The position numbers and the translations under genes were made by a program. Below the pieces are notes generated by a model. That model was not told the origin of the DNA, ran no database searches, and saw only the letters and a program-made list of their open reading frames with translations. 64,000 bases of DNA from JBGAKG01 sp044224495 (GTDB lineage: Bacteria > Myxococcota_A > Polyangia > Polyangiales > Polyangiaceae), in NCBI GenBank assembly GCA_044224495.1, contig JBGAKG010000003.1:372001-436000 (forward strand), read 5' to 3'. Shown one piece after another: positions 31,636-40,764 of the stretch (the first letter of the stretch is position 1; the number at the start of each line of letters is the position of its first letter).

Positions 31636-33188
31636 ACGCGGGATTCGCGTCGCTGCCCGTGGCATGCGTGGCGCTCGACGAGACCCACCGCGTCGTGAGC
31701 GCGAACGCCGAGTTCCTGCGCTGCCTCGGGCTGAGTGAAGCCGTCGGCCGGCCGTTCTCCGAGCTCATCCCGGTCGCGGCGCGCTTCTTCTTCCAGACGC
31801 ACGTCTACCCGGAGCTCACGCAAGGGCGGCGCGTCCACGAGGTCTACGTCTCGCTCCTCGGCCCCGAGGGCGACGTCCTCCCCGTCGTGATGAACGCCAG
31901 CCGGAGCACGGAGGACGGCCGCACGCTCGACGTCCTCGCGTTCCTTCCCATGCACCGCCGGCACCTCGTGGAGCGCGAGCTCGTGAACGCGCGCCTCGAC
32001 GCCGCCCGCTCGGCCGACGCCGAGACGGCAACACTCGCTCGCTACGACGCGGTCAAGGCCCAGCTCGCGATCGCGGAGCGCCTCGCGTCGGTCGGCGAGC
32101 TCGCGGCAGCCGTCGCCCACGAGATCAACAACCCCCTCGCGTACGTGTCCGCCAACGTCGATCTGCTCGCCACGAGCCCGAAGCTCGACGCCGACGGGAT
32201 GGAGATCGTCACCGACCTCAAAGAAGGGATCACGCGGATTCGGGACATCGTCGCGAGCTTGAAGAAGCTCTCGCGCGTGGACGAGACGCAGCGCGCCCCG
32301 GTCGACGTCGCCCGCACGATCGACGTGGCGCTGAAGATCGCGGGCGCGGAGATCCGGCACCGGGCGCGGGTCGACGTCGAGGTCTCGTCCCCCGCCCCGA
32401 TCGTGCTCGCCGAAGAAGGCCGGCTCGGGCAGGTCCTCATCAACCTGTTCGTCAACGCGGCGCAGGCGCTGCCGCTCGAGCGCCAAGCGACGAATCGGAT
32501 TCGAATCACCGCGAGCAGCCCCACCGCCGAGGTCTGTGCGATCGAGGTGCACGACAACGGCCCCGGCATCCCGCCCGACATCCAACCGCGCATCTTCGAT
32601 CCCTTCTTCACGACCAAGCCGATCGGCGAGGGCACCGGCCTCGGGCTCTCGGTCTGTCACGGGATCGTGACGTCCCTCGGTGGGACGATCGCGGTCGAGT
32701 CCACGCCGACGACGGGGACGAGCTTCCGCATCGTCCTTCCCGCGCTCCCCCCGACCACGCCAACGTCACGGATGACCGCGAGCGAGAAACCGCGGCCCGT
32801 CGTCGTCGCGTCGAACGCCAAAGCACGACCCCGGATCCTCCTGGTCGACGACGAGGAAGGCGTGGCGCGCTCGCTCCGCCGCGTGCTCCACGACTGCGAT
32901 CTCACCTGGTGCGCGACGGGCCGCGCCGCGTGGACCCGCTTCGAGAGCGACGGGTTCGCGGGGTTCGACGTCGTCTTCTGCGACTTGATGATGCCGGAGA
33001 TGACCGGGATGGATCTCTACGCGAAGCTCCGCGACGCTTCGCCCGCCGCCGCGGCCAAGATGGTGTTCCTCACTGGCGGCGCGTTCACCGAGGCCGCTCA
33101 GCGCTTCCTCGCGAGCTCGGAGATCCGCACGCTCACGAAGCCGTTCGATCTCGGCGAGCTGCGGCGGGCCGCGTTCCGCCTCGCTTGA
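31632..33188 (+). CDS. PAS sensor hybrid histidine kinase paired with RsbQ-like hydrolase
   Basis: A 518-aa soluble kinase with no membrane span. The PAS domain (~5-105) has FFFQTHVYPEL and HEVYVSLLGPEGDVLPVVMNAS, a type also seen in RsbP-like PAS-phosphatases. Then come a helical linker, HisKA with phospho-acceptor His163 in AAVAHEINNPLAYV, HATPase (N box LINLFVNAAQA, G boxes DNGPGIPP and GEGTGLGLS), and a C-terminal receiver (VDDEEG, acceptor Asp451 in CDLMMPEMTG, TKPF). It would autophosphorylate and pass phosphate to its own receiver, with no DNA-binding output, so another regulator is needed. ATG 31632 overlaps the hydrolase stop by 4 bp. The PAS ligand may be the hydrolase's product. 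Confidence 0.9.
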   Translation: MNAGFASLPVACVALDETHRVVSANAEFLRCLGLSEAVGRPFSELIPVAARFFFQTHVYPELTQGRRVHEVYVSLLGPEGDVLPVVMNASRSTEDGRTLDVLAFLPMHRRHLVERELVNARLDAARSADAETATLARYDAVKAQLAIAERLASVGELAAAVAHEINNPLAYVSANVDLLATSPKLDADGMEIVTDLKEGITRIRDIVASLKKLSRVDETQRAPVDVARTIDVALKIAGAEIRHRARVDVEVSSPAPIVLAEEGRLGQVLINLFVNAAQALPLERQATNRIRITASSPTAEVCAIEVHDNGPGIPPDIQPRIFDPFFTTKPIGEGTGLGLSVCHGIVTSLGGTIAVESTPTTGTSFRIVLPALPPTTPTSRMTASEKPRPVVVASNAKARPRILLVDDEEGVARSLRRVLHDCDLTWCATGRAAWTRFESDGFAGFDVVFCDLMMPEMTGMDLYAKLRDASPAAAAKMVFLTGGAFTEAAQRFLASSEIRTLTKPFDLGELRRAAFRLA

Positions 33189-33192
33189 CGCT

Positions 33193-34365
33193 TCAGAGCT
33201 TCGAGAAGTCGAGCGTGCCCATCCAGATGTCCGTCTTGTCGAACATCCCGATGATCCACGGCTTGTCGGTCTCGAGATCCCCCGAGTACCAAGCCACGAG
33301 CGCCTTCGTGTCGGAGAGCATCACGGAGCCGGCGTAGGCCGTATCGCCGGCGCTCGGGAGCTCGCCGTGCTCCTTCCACGAGAGCGCGCCGGTCTCGAGG
33401 TCGCCGGTGAGCTCGAACAGCGCCGAGCGCTTGCGGCCCGTGCCGTCGTGGAGGTGTTTGCGCGCGACGACGAAGAGCCGGCCCTTCACGAAGAACGCGA
33501 GGGGGCCGTCGAGCCGAACGCCGTCGAGCTCGCTCGGGCACGTGAACGTGGTGTACGGCGCGTCGGCGAGGCAGACCTTCGTCCGCAGGCGCCCCTCGGT
33601 GCCGAGGTACTCCTGATCATTTCCGTCCATGCGGACGAGCGCGAACATCTTGCCGCCGGGCGTGAAGCCGAGCTCGGTCTCGAGCGGCGTGTCCTCGGCG
33701 ACGCCGTAGACGAGCGGGCCCTTCGTCCAGGTCTTGCCGTCCGTCGACGAGAACAGCACGACGCTCTTGTCGCCGTCCTCGTAGGCCGCGTTGTAGAACG
33801 TGCCGCCGCGCTGCACGATCCGCCAGTAGCTCCACGTGCTCGGCCCGATCGGCTCGAGCGCGCTCCACGTCTTGCCGTCGGTGGAGTGCGTGGCGACCGC
33901 GATCGTGTCGACGCCCGTGTCGCGCGCCGAGTTCACCGGCAGGCGCGTGAGCACCTTGATCCAGAGCTCGCCGTTCACCTCGTAGAAGTGGGGGTCGCGG
34001 AGATCGCGATCGGGGAGCGCGGGGATCGTCGCGAGGTCGGTGAACGTCTTGCCCTCGTCGCTGGAGCGGTACACGTGGAGGCTCGAGTTCGGGCCGAGCG
34101 TCTGGCTGATCGCGGTGCGATGAACGAGGTAGATGGCGCCGCCGTAGCGGACCATGTCGACGTTCTCGTTGTGGCGGCAGATCTGCGTGCGGCAGTCGCT
34201 GACGTTCTCGCGCTCGTGACCCGAGACGAAGACGTGCGCCTCGGGCATGAAGGCCGGGAGCGCCGGCTTCGGGTCGTAGCCGGCGTCGGGGGGAGCGGTC
34301 GTCTCGTTGGAGCTGCACGCGCCGCTGGCGACCACGAGAACGAGGAGCGGAGCGAGGCGGCGCAT
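33193..34365 (-). CDS. Sialidase-like (BNR-repeat) lipoprotein
   Basis: A 390-aa lipoprotein (MRRLAPLLVLVVASGACSSN). BNR/Asp-box motifs (S-x-D-x-G-x-T-W/F) recur: SSDEGKTF, STDGKTWS and SSTDGKTW, indicating a six-bladed sialidase-type propeller. The full sialidase catalytic set (Arg triad, Tyr, Asp, Glu) cannot be confirmed by eye; RDLRDPHFYE and related Arg segments are candidates. It may be a glycosidase or just a binding propeller. A good ribosome-binding site (AAGGAG) lies 5 bases before ATG 34365, and the serpin stop is only 9 bp upstream, so the two form an operon. Confidence 0.8.
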   Translation of the reverse strand: MRRLAPLLVLVVASGACSSNETTAPPDAGYDPKPALPAFMPEAHVFVSGHERENVSDCRTQICRHNENVDMVRYGGAIYLVHRTAISQTLGPNSSLHVYRSSDEGKTFTDLATIPALPDRDLRDPHFYEVNGELWIKVLTRLPVNSARDTGVDTIAVATHSTDGKTWSALEPIGPSTWSYWRIVQRGGTFYNAAYEDGDKSVVLFSSTDGKTWTKGPLVYGVAEDTPLETELGFTPGGKMFALVRMDGNDQEYLGTEGRLRTKVCLADAPYTTFTCPSELDGVRLDGPLAFFVKGRLFVVARKHLHDGTGRKRSALFELTGDLETGALSWKEHGELPSAGDTAYAGSVMLSDTKALVAWYSGDLETDKPWIIGMFDKTDIWMGTLDFSKL

Positions 34366-34374
34366 GGGACTCCT

Positions 34375-35739
34375 TCAGCTCGGGTCGGCGACGCGAGCGA
34401 AGAAGAGGATAGCGCCGGACTTGCGGTCGCGCAGGAGCATGAGGAACGGACGATCGACGACGAAGGGCTTCGGCGTCGGCGCCGCCCCCATCCCATCGGT
34501 CGCCACGATGGCGGTCGCGGCCGCGGCCTGCGTCCCCGTCTCGTCCACCTGGATCCGCGCGCGATGGAACACGTTGGAGAGGCGAATCCCCTCCATCCCC
34601 GGCGGCTTCGCGGCGATCCCGGTGAAGTCGGCGCTGCCGCCGAACGCGGGGGCGGCGCCGAGCGCGGAGAGCACGGCCGCGAGATCGGCGCCGCCTTCGG
34701 TCGTGAAGCGCGGAAGCGAGAGCGCGAACGTCTCCGTCGCGTTGAACACCTTCGCGAAGCCGGCCAGGTCGGCCGCGACGAGGGGTTCGACCGCGGCGAG
34801 GCTGCTCGTCGGCCGCGGAAGGATCACGTCGAAGACGATCTCGTGCGTCCCGGATCCGTCGGTGTAGGGAAGCTCGACCGCCTCGTAGTCGCGCGCCCCG
34901 CCGTGCCGGAGCTGCAGGTCCGCGTGCATCATCGGCACGTTCTTGGTCCCCTTCGCGAGGTGGAACGGCGCCGGCTTCGTCGCGGTCGCGACGAAGGGGG
35001 TCGCCCACGTGCCCTTGAACCAGATCGCGTCCACGAGCACGAGCTTCGTCGAGGCGTCGAGCGCACGCGGCGGCACGAGCTCCTTGATCGCATCGCTCGT
35101 CTGCTTCGCGACCCACGCGTTGATCGTCCCGCGCGTGGCTTCGGCAGCGCCCTTGAAGTCTGCCCCTTCGACCGGCGCGCTCCACGCGTCCCGGAGCTGG
35201 GCGACGAACGGGGGCTCGAGGCTCAGCGTCTTCTCCGCCCAGACCCGGTTGGCGATCGCGATCGTCGGACCGTTCGCCGCCGACCCGAGCGCACCAGCCA
35301 TCGCCGCCCACGCGCGAGCATCCCCGCTCGTGCCCGGCGCGCCGGAGGCGTCGACGTGGAGCACCGTCGCCAGCGCGGCCTGGGTCGCCCCACGCGCGCC
35401 GCCGTACGCCATCATCAGCGCCATCGAGAGGCTGAGCGGCGAGAAGACGACGTTGCCCGGGCTCGCGGAGAGCTTCAGGAACACGTCGCCCGCGAAGGCG
35501 TTGCTCGCCCCGGCGACCGCGCTCGAGATGACGACCGGCGCCGCCCCGGAGTTCGCAGACGCGACCGGAGCGGCGGCGCTCGCGGACGCGAGAGGCGCGG
35601 GAGCGCTCGCCGAAGCCGAGGGCTCCGCGGTCGCGGACGGAGACACCTGCGGCGACGTCGATTCCTTGCACGCTCCGACGAGGGCGCCCAGTGCCACGAG
35701 CCCGAGCCCGACGACACCGAACGAGGAACGCTTCTTCAT
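34375..35739 (-). CDS. Serpin (serine protease inhibitor) lipoprotein
   Basis: A 454-aa lipoprotein: signal MKKRSSFGVVGLGLVALGALVGAC, lipid Cys24, an Ala/Ser/Pro linker to ~72, then a complete serpin fold. It opens with NAFAGDVFLKLSASPGNVVFSPLSLSMALMMAYGGARGAT and contains LVLVDAIWFKGTWATPF. The hinge ETGTQAAAATAIVAT matches the inhibitory consensus (E-x-G-T-x-A-A-A-A-T), so loop insertion and suicide inhibition are expected. It ends DRPFLMLLRDRKSGAILFFARVADPS. The reactive bond lies in the following VATDGMGAAPTP region. It could protect the cell surface from its own or a prey's proteases. It is divergent from the methyltransferase-like lipoprotein by only 21 bp. Confidence 0.93.
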   Translation of the reverse strand: MKKRSSFGVVGLGLVALGALVGACKESTSPQVSPSATAEPSASASAPAPLASASAAAPVASANSGAAPVVISSAVAGASNAFAGDVFLKLSASPGNVVFSPLSLSMALMMAYGGARGATQAALATVLHVDASGAPGTSGDARAWAAMAGALGSAANGPTIAIANRVWAEKTLSLEPPFVAQLRDAWSAPVEGADFKGAAEATRGTINAWVAKQTSDAIKELVPPRALDASTKLVLVDAIWFKGTWATPFVATATKPAPFHLAKGTKNVPMMHADLQLRHGGARDYEAVELPYTDGSGTHEIVFDVILPRPTSSLAAVEPLVAADLAGFAKVFNATETFALSLPRFTTEGGADLAAVLSALGAAPAFGGSADFTGIAAKPPGMEGIRLSNVFHRARIQVDETGTQAAAATAIVATDGMGAAPTPKPFVVDRPFLMLLRDRKSGAILFFARVADPS

Positions 35740-35760
35740 CCGCTGGAGGGTACCTCTGCT

Positions 35761-36540
35761 ATGAGCCTTCCGATGCGAAACCTGCTCCTCGCCGCGCCGC
35801 TCGTCGCTCTCGTCCTCGCGTGCGCCGGCACGCCCTCGCCGACCACGCCTGCAAACCCGACGGCGGCAGGAGGAGCGTCGGCGGTGGACGCGCCCGATCG
35901 GGACGACGACGACAAGAAGATGGACGCGGGCCGCCACCCGAAGGAGATGCTCGCGTTCTTCGGGATCGCGCCGGGCATGAAGGTCGCCGATCTCGGCGCC
36001 GGCCGCGGCTACACGAGCGAGCTCCTCGCGCGCACCGTCGGCGACGGCGGCAAGGTGTACGCCGAGAACCCCGCGAAGCTGCTCGGCTTCGTCGGCAAGG
36101 AGTGGGACGCGCGCCTCGCCAAGCCGGTGATGAAGAACGTCGTCCGCGCCGACCGCGAGCTCGAGGAGCCGCTCCCGCCGGAAGCGACCGCGCTCGACGC
36201 AGTCGTGATGGTGCTCATCTACCACGACAGCGTGTGGCTCGGCGTCGACCGGGACAAGATGAACCGCGCCGTGTTCGCCGCGCTCAAGCCGGGCGGCGTC
36301 TTCGGGATCGTCGATCACTCGGCCAAGACGGGCGACGGCACGAGCGTGGCCCAGACGCTCCACCGGATCGAGGAGAAGACCGTCATCGACGAGGTCACGC
36401 GCGCCGGCTTCGTCCTGGACGGCCAGGCGGACTTCCTGCGGAACCCGAGCGATGCGCGGGACTGGAACGACTCCCCCACGAGCGCCGGGGACAAGCGCGG
36501 AACGAGCGACCGGTTCGTGCTCCGGTTCAAGAAGCGCTGA
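35761..36540 (+). CDS. Class I methyltransferase-like lipoprotein
   Basis: A 259-aa protein (255 aa from the second ATG at 35773). The N-terminus (MRNLLLAAPLVALVLACAGT) is a lipoprotein signal with Cys21. The mature part carries a Rossmann methyltransferase core: motif I KVADLGAGRGYTSELLA, a DRELEEPLPP loop, LDAVVMVLIYHDSVW (motif IV), and ALKPGGVFGIVDHSAKTG (motif V/VI). SAM is a cytoplasmic cofactor, so an exported member is odd. Many proteobacterial relatives with signal peptides exist as uncharacterised methyltransferases. It might bind another ligand. It is divergent from the serpin gene. Confidence 0.88.
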   Translation: MSLPMRNLLLAAPLVALVLACAGTPSPTTPANPTAAGGASAVDAPDRDDDDKKMDAGRHPKEMLAFFGIAPGMKVADLGAGRGYTSELLARTVGDGGKVYAENPAKLLGFVGKEWDARLAKPVMKNVVRADRELEEPLPPEATALDAVVMVLIYHDSVWLGVDRDKMNRAVFAALKPGGVFGIVDHSAKTGDGTSVAQTLHRIEEKTVIDEVTRAGFVLDGQADFLRNPSDARDWNDSPTSAGDKRGTSDRFVLRFKKR

Positions 36541-36544
36541 CGCC

Positions 36545-36558
36545 GGCGCCCAGGCGCC
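36545..36558. terminator. Short hairpin between convergent genes
   Basis: GGCGCCCAGGCGCC fills the 18-bp gap between two convergent stop codons (36540 and 36559). GGCGC pairs with GCGCC around a four-base loop, readable from either side. It lacks a T-run, except for AAAA on one side (UUUU for the minus message lies before the stem). A bidirectional terminator is possible but weak. Confidence 0.35.
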
Positions 36559-36816
36559 TCAAAACGTGACCATCACCTTGGGGTCGTCGGTCGTCTTCAG
36601 CGTGGTCTCGCAGCGGGTGCACTGGTACTCGACCCACGTCGGGTACGGGGTGGCCCCGAAGCAGAGGAGCACCCATTTGATGGCGGAGAAGTGGAGCTTC
36701 GGCTGGACGAGCGGGTGCTCCAGGTCGTAGCCGCAGCGGCAGCGCCGTACCTTCTTCTTCTTCGGCTCGGGCTTCGGGGCTTCCGGAGCCTCGATTGGGT
36801 CTACGTCGTCCGCCAT
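36559..36816 (-). CDS. Small zinc-ribbon-like protein
   Basis: An 85-aa protein with an acidic and Lys-rich N-terminus (MADDVDPIEAPEAPKPEPKKKK), a first Cys pair CRC at 26-28, and a second CTRC near 68-71, the arrangement of a small metal-binding ribbon. A hydrophobic segment (AIKWVLLCFGATP) lies between the pairs and contains a fifth Cys. The family is not recognised. It might be a nucleic-acid or protein adaptor. It is convergent with the methyltransferase-like gene and divergent from glyS. Confidence 0.7.
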   Translation of the reverse strand: MADDVDPIEAPEAPKPEPKKKKVRRCRCGYDLEHPLVQPKLHFSAIKWVLLCFGATPYPTWVEYQCTRCETTLKTTDDPKVMVTF

Positions 36817-36906
36817 CGCGGTGAACTCTAGGCCCCCTCGGCCCTTCCGTCGAGCGAGCGCCTTTGCTACCTCACGTTCACCGTGAGCTCACCCTCCCCT
36901 TCGGCC

Positions 36907-39038
36907 ATGGCGGCCGTTCTCCTCGAGATCGGCTGCGAAGAGCTTCCGTCCTCGTTCGTCGACGCGGCGCTCGCCGCGATGCCCGACCTCCTCCGCAAAC
37001 GCTTGGCCGAGCTGCGCATCACGCACGGCGAGGTGAGGGCGTACGGCACCCCGCGCCGGCTCGCGCTCCTCGCGCACGAGGTCGCCGTGCGCCAGACCGA
37101 TCTCGACGAAGAGGTCGTGGGTCCGCCCGAGACCGCGGCCTACAAAGAGGGGAAGCCGACGAAGGCCGCCGAGGCGTTCGCCCAGAAGCTCGGCGTCTCG
37201 CTCGACGCGCTGTCGGTGAAGGAGCTCGGCGCCGACAAGGCGAAGAAGCCCGGTCGCTACGTGGTCGGGCGCCACGCGGAGAAGGGCAAGCCGACGGCCG
37301 AGCTGCTCGGCGGCATCCTCGCGCAGCTCATCCCGCAGATCCCGTTCCGCAAGTCGATGCGCTGGGCCGACCGCGACGAGACCTTCGGGCGACCCGTCCA
37401 GTGGCTCGTCGCCCTCTACGGCGACCGAATCGTCGACGTGACGTTCGCGGGCGTCCGCAGCGGGCGGACCACCCGCGGGCACCGCTTCCTGGCGCCGGCG
37501 CCCCTCGAGATCGACACGGCGCTCTCCTACGTCGAGCACCTGCGCGCCGCCCACGTCCTCGTCGATCGCGACGAGCGCGCGAAGACGATGATGACGCGCG
37601 TCGCGGAAGCGGCGAAGAAGCTCGGCGGCATCCACGATCCGGACCCGTCGCTCGTGGCGGAGAACGCCTCGCTCGTCGAGGAGCCGCACGTCGTGGTGGG
37701 CAGCTTCGCGAAGGAGTACCTGGAGCTGCCCTCGGCCGTGATCCGCGCCGTCTCGCGCGGCCACCAGAAGTACTTCTGCGTGCTCGCGGGGGAATCCGAC
37801 GACGCACCGCTCCTCCCGAGCTACCTGACCGTCGTCAACACCGCCAACGCCCCCGCGAAGATCGCGAAGGGCAACGACAGCGTCATGCGCGCGCGCCTCT
37901 CCGACGGGCGCTTCTTCTACGAAGAGGATCGCAAGATCTCCGCGGAGACGCGGGTCGAGAAGCTCGCCGGCATCGTCTTCCATGCCCGCCTCGGGACGGT
38001 GCGCGAGAAGGTCGCGCGGATCGAGAAGCTCGCGCTCCACATCGCGCACGAGGTCGGGATCTCCGGCGCCGAACGCGACCTCGTCGCGAAGGCCGCGCAC
38101 CTCTCGAAGAACGATCTCGTGTCGCTCATGGTCGGGGAGTTCCCCGAGCTCCAGGGCACGATGGGCCGCGCCTACGCGCTCGCCGCGGGCGACGACGCGC
38201 GCGTCGCCAACGCGATCGCCGACCATTGGAAGCCCCTCGGCGGTGACGCGCCCGTCGCGCCCGATCCGATCTCGAAGGTCGTCGCGATCGCCGACCGGCT
38301 CGACACCCTCGTGGGCTGCTATGCGATCGGGCTGTCCCCGACCGGGGCCGCCGATCCCTTCGCGCTCCGCCGCGCGTGCATCGGCATCCTGCGCACTCTG
38401 ATCGAGGGCGCGCCGAAGGAGTGGACCCGCCTGCACTTCGGGGAGCTCGTGAGCTTCGCCTACGGCCTCTACGCGGGGAAGAAACTCGACCTCGACGAAG
38501 CCGCCACCCGGCAGAAGCTCGAGGCGTTCGCGACCGAGCGCCTCCGCGGCCTCGTCGAGACGCAGACCAGCCGCGCCGTGGCGGACTGCGTGCTCGGGGG
38601 CACCGCGTTCGTCTCGGGTGAGCGCGAGCCCGTGGTGATGCGCCCCGCGTTCGCGATGGCGAAGGCACGCGCGCTCCAGGCGCTCGTCGACGCGAAGGCG
38701 CCCTGGCTCGACAAGGCACGGACCGTCGCGAAGCGCTTGAGCGGCATCAGCAGGGAAGCCAAGCCCGAGCCGATCGCGAAGAGCGCGTTCACGAAGGACA
38801 CCGACCAGGCAATCGTCGACGTCGTCGTCCTCCTCGACGAGAAGACGGCCGAGCTCGAGACCGAAGGCGCGGTGAAGGACGCGCTCGCCGCGATGGAGAC
38901 GCTCGCCGAGAAGGTCGATGCGATCTTCGTGAGCACGCTCGTCAACGATCCCGACGACTCGATCACGCCGCTCCGGCTCTCACTGCTCTCGTACGGCGCG
39001 AGCTGCATGGTGCGGATCGGGGACTTCGCGAAGCTCGC

Positions 39039-39042
<4 letters not shown>
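36907..39042 (+). CDS. glyS: Glycyl-tRNA synthetase beta subunit
   Basis: Beta subunit of the alpha2-beta2 glycyl-tRNA synthetase, the large subunit that binds tRNA. It starts AAVLLEIGCEELPSSFVDAAL, the standard opening, and contains YGTPRRLALLAHEVA, the GPPETAAYKEGKPTKAAEAFA region, SMRWADRDETFGRPVQWLVALYG, and the HD-like and anticodon-binding C-terminal part ending SLLSYGASCMVRIGDFAKLA. At 711 aa the length is normal. ATG 36907 is chosen because it directly precedes the conserved LLEIG; a GTG at 36883 would add eight residues. The alpha subunit (glyQ) is not in the window, though the two are often neighbours. A lipoprotein gene overlaps the stop by 4 bp. Confidence 0.95.
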
Positions 39043-39968
<926 letters not shown>

Positions 39969-39971
39969 GGC

Positions 39972-39991
39972 CCGTGACCGCGAGTTCACGG
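39972..39991. promoter_or_regulatory. Inverted repeat upstream of the sigma54-type promoter
   Basis: CCGTGA and TCACGG are perfect inverted copies separated by 8 bases. The repeat starts 3 bases past the M15 gene stop and lies about 40 bases before the -24 element at 40030. It could be an activator-binding site or a weak terminator hairpin; the position suits both. Confidence 0.4.
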
Positions 39992-40029
39992 ACGGCGGTC
40001 GCGATTGTGGAGTTCCGAAGACTTGGCCC

Positions 40030-40045
40030 TGGCACCACGGTTGCA
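40030..40045 (+). promoter_or_regulatory. Sigma54 (-24/-12) promoter
   Basis: TGGCACCACGGTTGCA matches the sigma54 consensus TGGCACG-N4-TTGCW at every position but one (C for G at position 7), with exact GG-to-GC spacing. Expected transcription start is about 40056. This falls before the ATG at 40063, which argues against the GTG at 40054 as the start and predicts a very short leader. Confidence 0.7.
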
Positions 40046-40062
40046 GAACGATCGTGCGTCTC

Positions 40063-40539
40063 ATGCTCTCCGCACGCTCTTTCGCCCTCTTGGCCGCTCC
40101 CGCCCTCGCGCTCGCCGTCGCTTTCGCGACGGGGTGCGCCGCGGATCCGGCACCCCAGGCGAACGGGTACAACGTCGAGCTCTGGTTCGAGGCCCCCCCC
40201 GGCGGCCTCGTCGTCGGCGCCCCCGAGCCGATCACCGTGAAGCGGATCGAGTCGCTCTACACGCGCTGCCAGAGCGACACCGTCTGCGATCCGCGCGCCA
40301 CTGCCCCGATCGAGCTGGTCTCCGCCGCGTGCGACGACGACGCCTGCACGGTGACCGGCTCCGCGACCGACGATGGTGCGCTCGTGCTCCAGGCCGTCGG
40401 CGTCAAAGAGGGGCCGACGACCCTGCGCGTCCACGTGCGCCAGCTCGCGACCGGCGCCGAGCTCGAGGACGCCTACCCGATCGTCGTCCACTTCCCCGCC
40501 GCCGGCGAGCGCCGCTTCGCTGCGGGCCTCCGCGACTAG
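40063..40539 (+). CDS. Small lipoprotein under a sigma54-type promoter
   Basis: A 158-aa lipoprotein (MLSARSFALLAAPALALAVAFATGCAAD). The mature part of ~130 residues is predicted beta-rich (VELWFEAPPGGLVVG, EPITVKRIES, ATDDGALVLQAVGVKEGPTTLRVHVRQLATG), compatible with a single Ig-like or beta-sandwich domain, with four Cys in two pairs (RCQSDTVC, CDDDAC). I do not recognise a family. The start is taken at ATG 40063 because the upstream GTG (40054) would precede the predicted transcript start. A strong sigma54 promoter implies regulation by an enhancer-binding protein, typical of developmental or stress genes in myxobacteria. Confidence 0.75.
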   Translation: MLSARSFALLAAPALALAVAFATGCAADPAPQANGYNVELWFEAPPGGLVVGAPEPITVKRIESLYTRCQSDTVCDPRATAPIELVSAACDDDACTVTGSATDDGALVLQAVGVKEGPTTLRVHVRQLATGAELEDAYPIVVHFPAAGERRFAAGLRD

Positions 40540-40556
40540 GACGCGTCCAATCTTCA

Positions 40557-40577
40557 CGTGCCCGTGCCCGTGCCCGA
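40557..40577. repeat. Left arm of a long inverted simple repeat
   Basis: CGTGCCCGTGCCCGTGCCCG plus one A is the exact reverse complement of 40704-40724. The 225-bp gap from 40540 to 40764 carries no gene; it holds this arm, a ~126-base loop region and the right arm. Transcribed RNA could form a 21-bp stem. Confidence 0.75.
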
Positions 40578-40703
40578 GCGCGGGCGAAATAGGACGAAAC
40601 GTTGGGCGCGGCTGGCCGATATGACGTGATGCAACTCGATCACGAGGTGCACTCACACCATCCACCCGATAGAGAGACAGAACCGAGCTGCCAGCGTCGC
40701 CGT

Positions 40704-40736
40704 TCGGGCACGGGCACGGGCACGGGCACGGGCACG
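40704..40736. repeat. Right arm: five GGGCAC units
   Basis: TCGGGCACGGGCACGGGCAC and on to 40736 is about five copies of GGGCAC, complementary to the arm at 40557-40577. It lies 28 bp past the end of the folA gene (which ends at 40765 on the minus strand), so it may form a 3' hairpin for the converging messages. Confidence 0.75.
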
Positions 40737-40764
40737 CAAGAGAGACTGAGCGATTCGCCTCAGT

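Noticed and set aside
33367..35760. In-frame upstream extension of the methyltransferase-like lipoprotein
   Set aside because: It is antisense to the serpin and sialidase-like genes and has shadow-type composition; the lipoprotein signal starts at 35761.
40557..40736. Regular GGGCAC units as a possible CRISPR array
   Set aside because: Units are six bases and contiguous with no unique spacers, and no cas gene is near.
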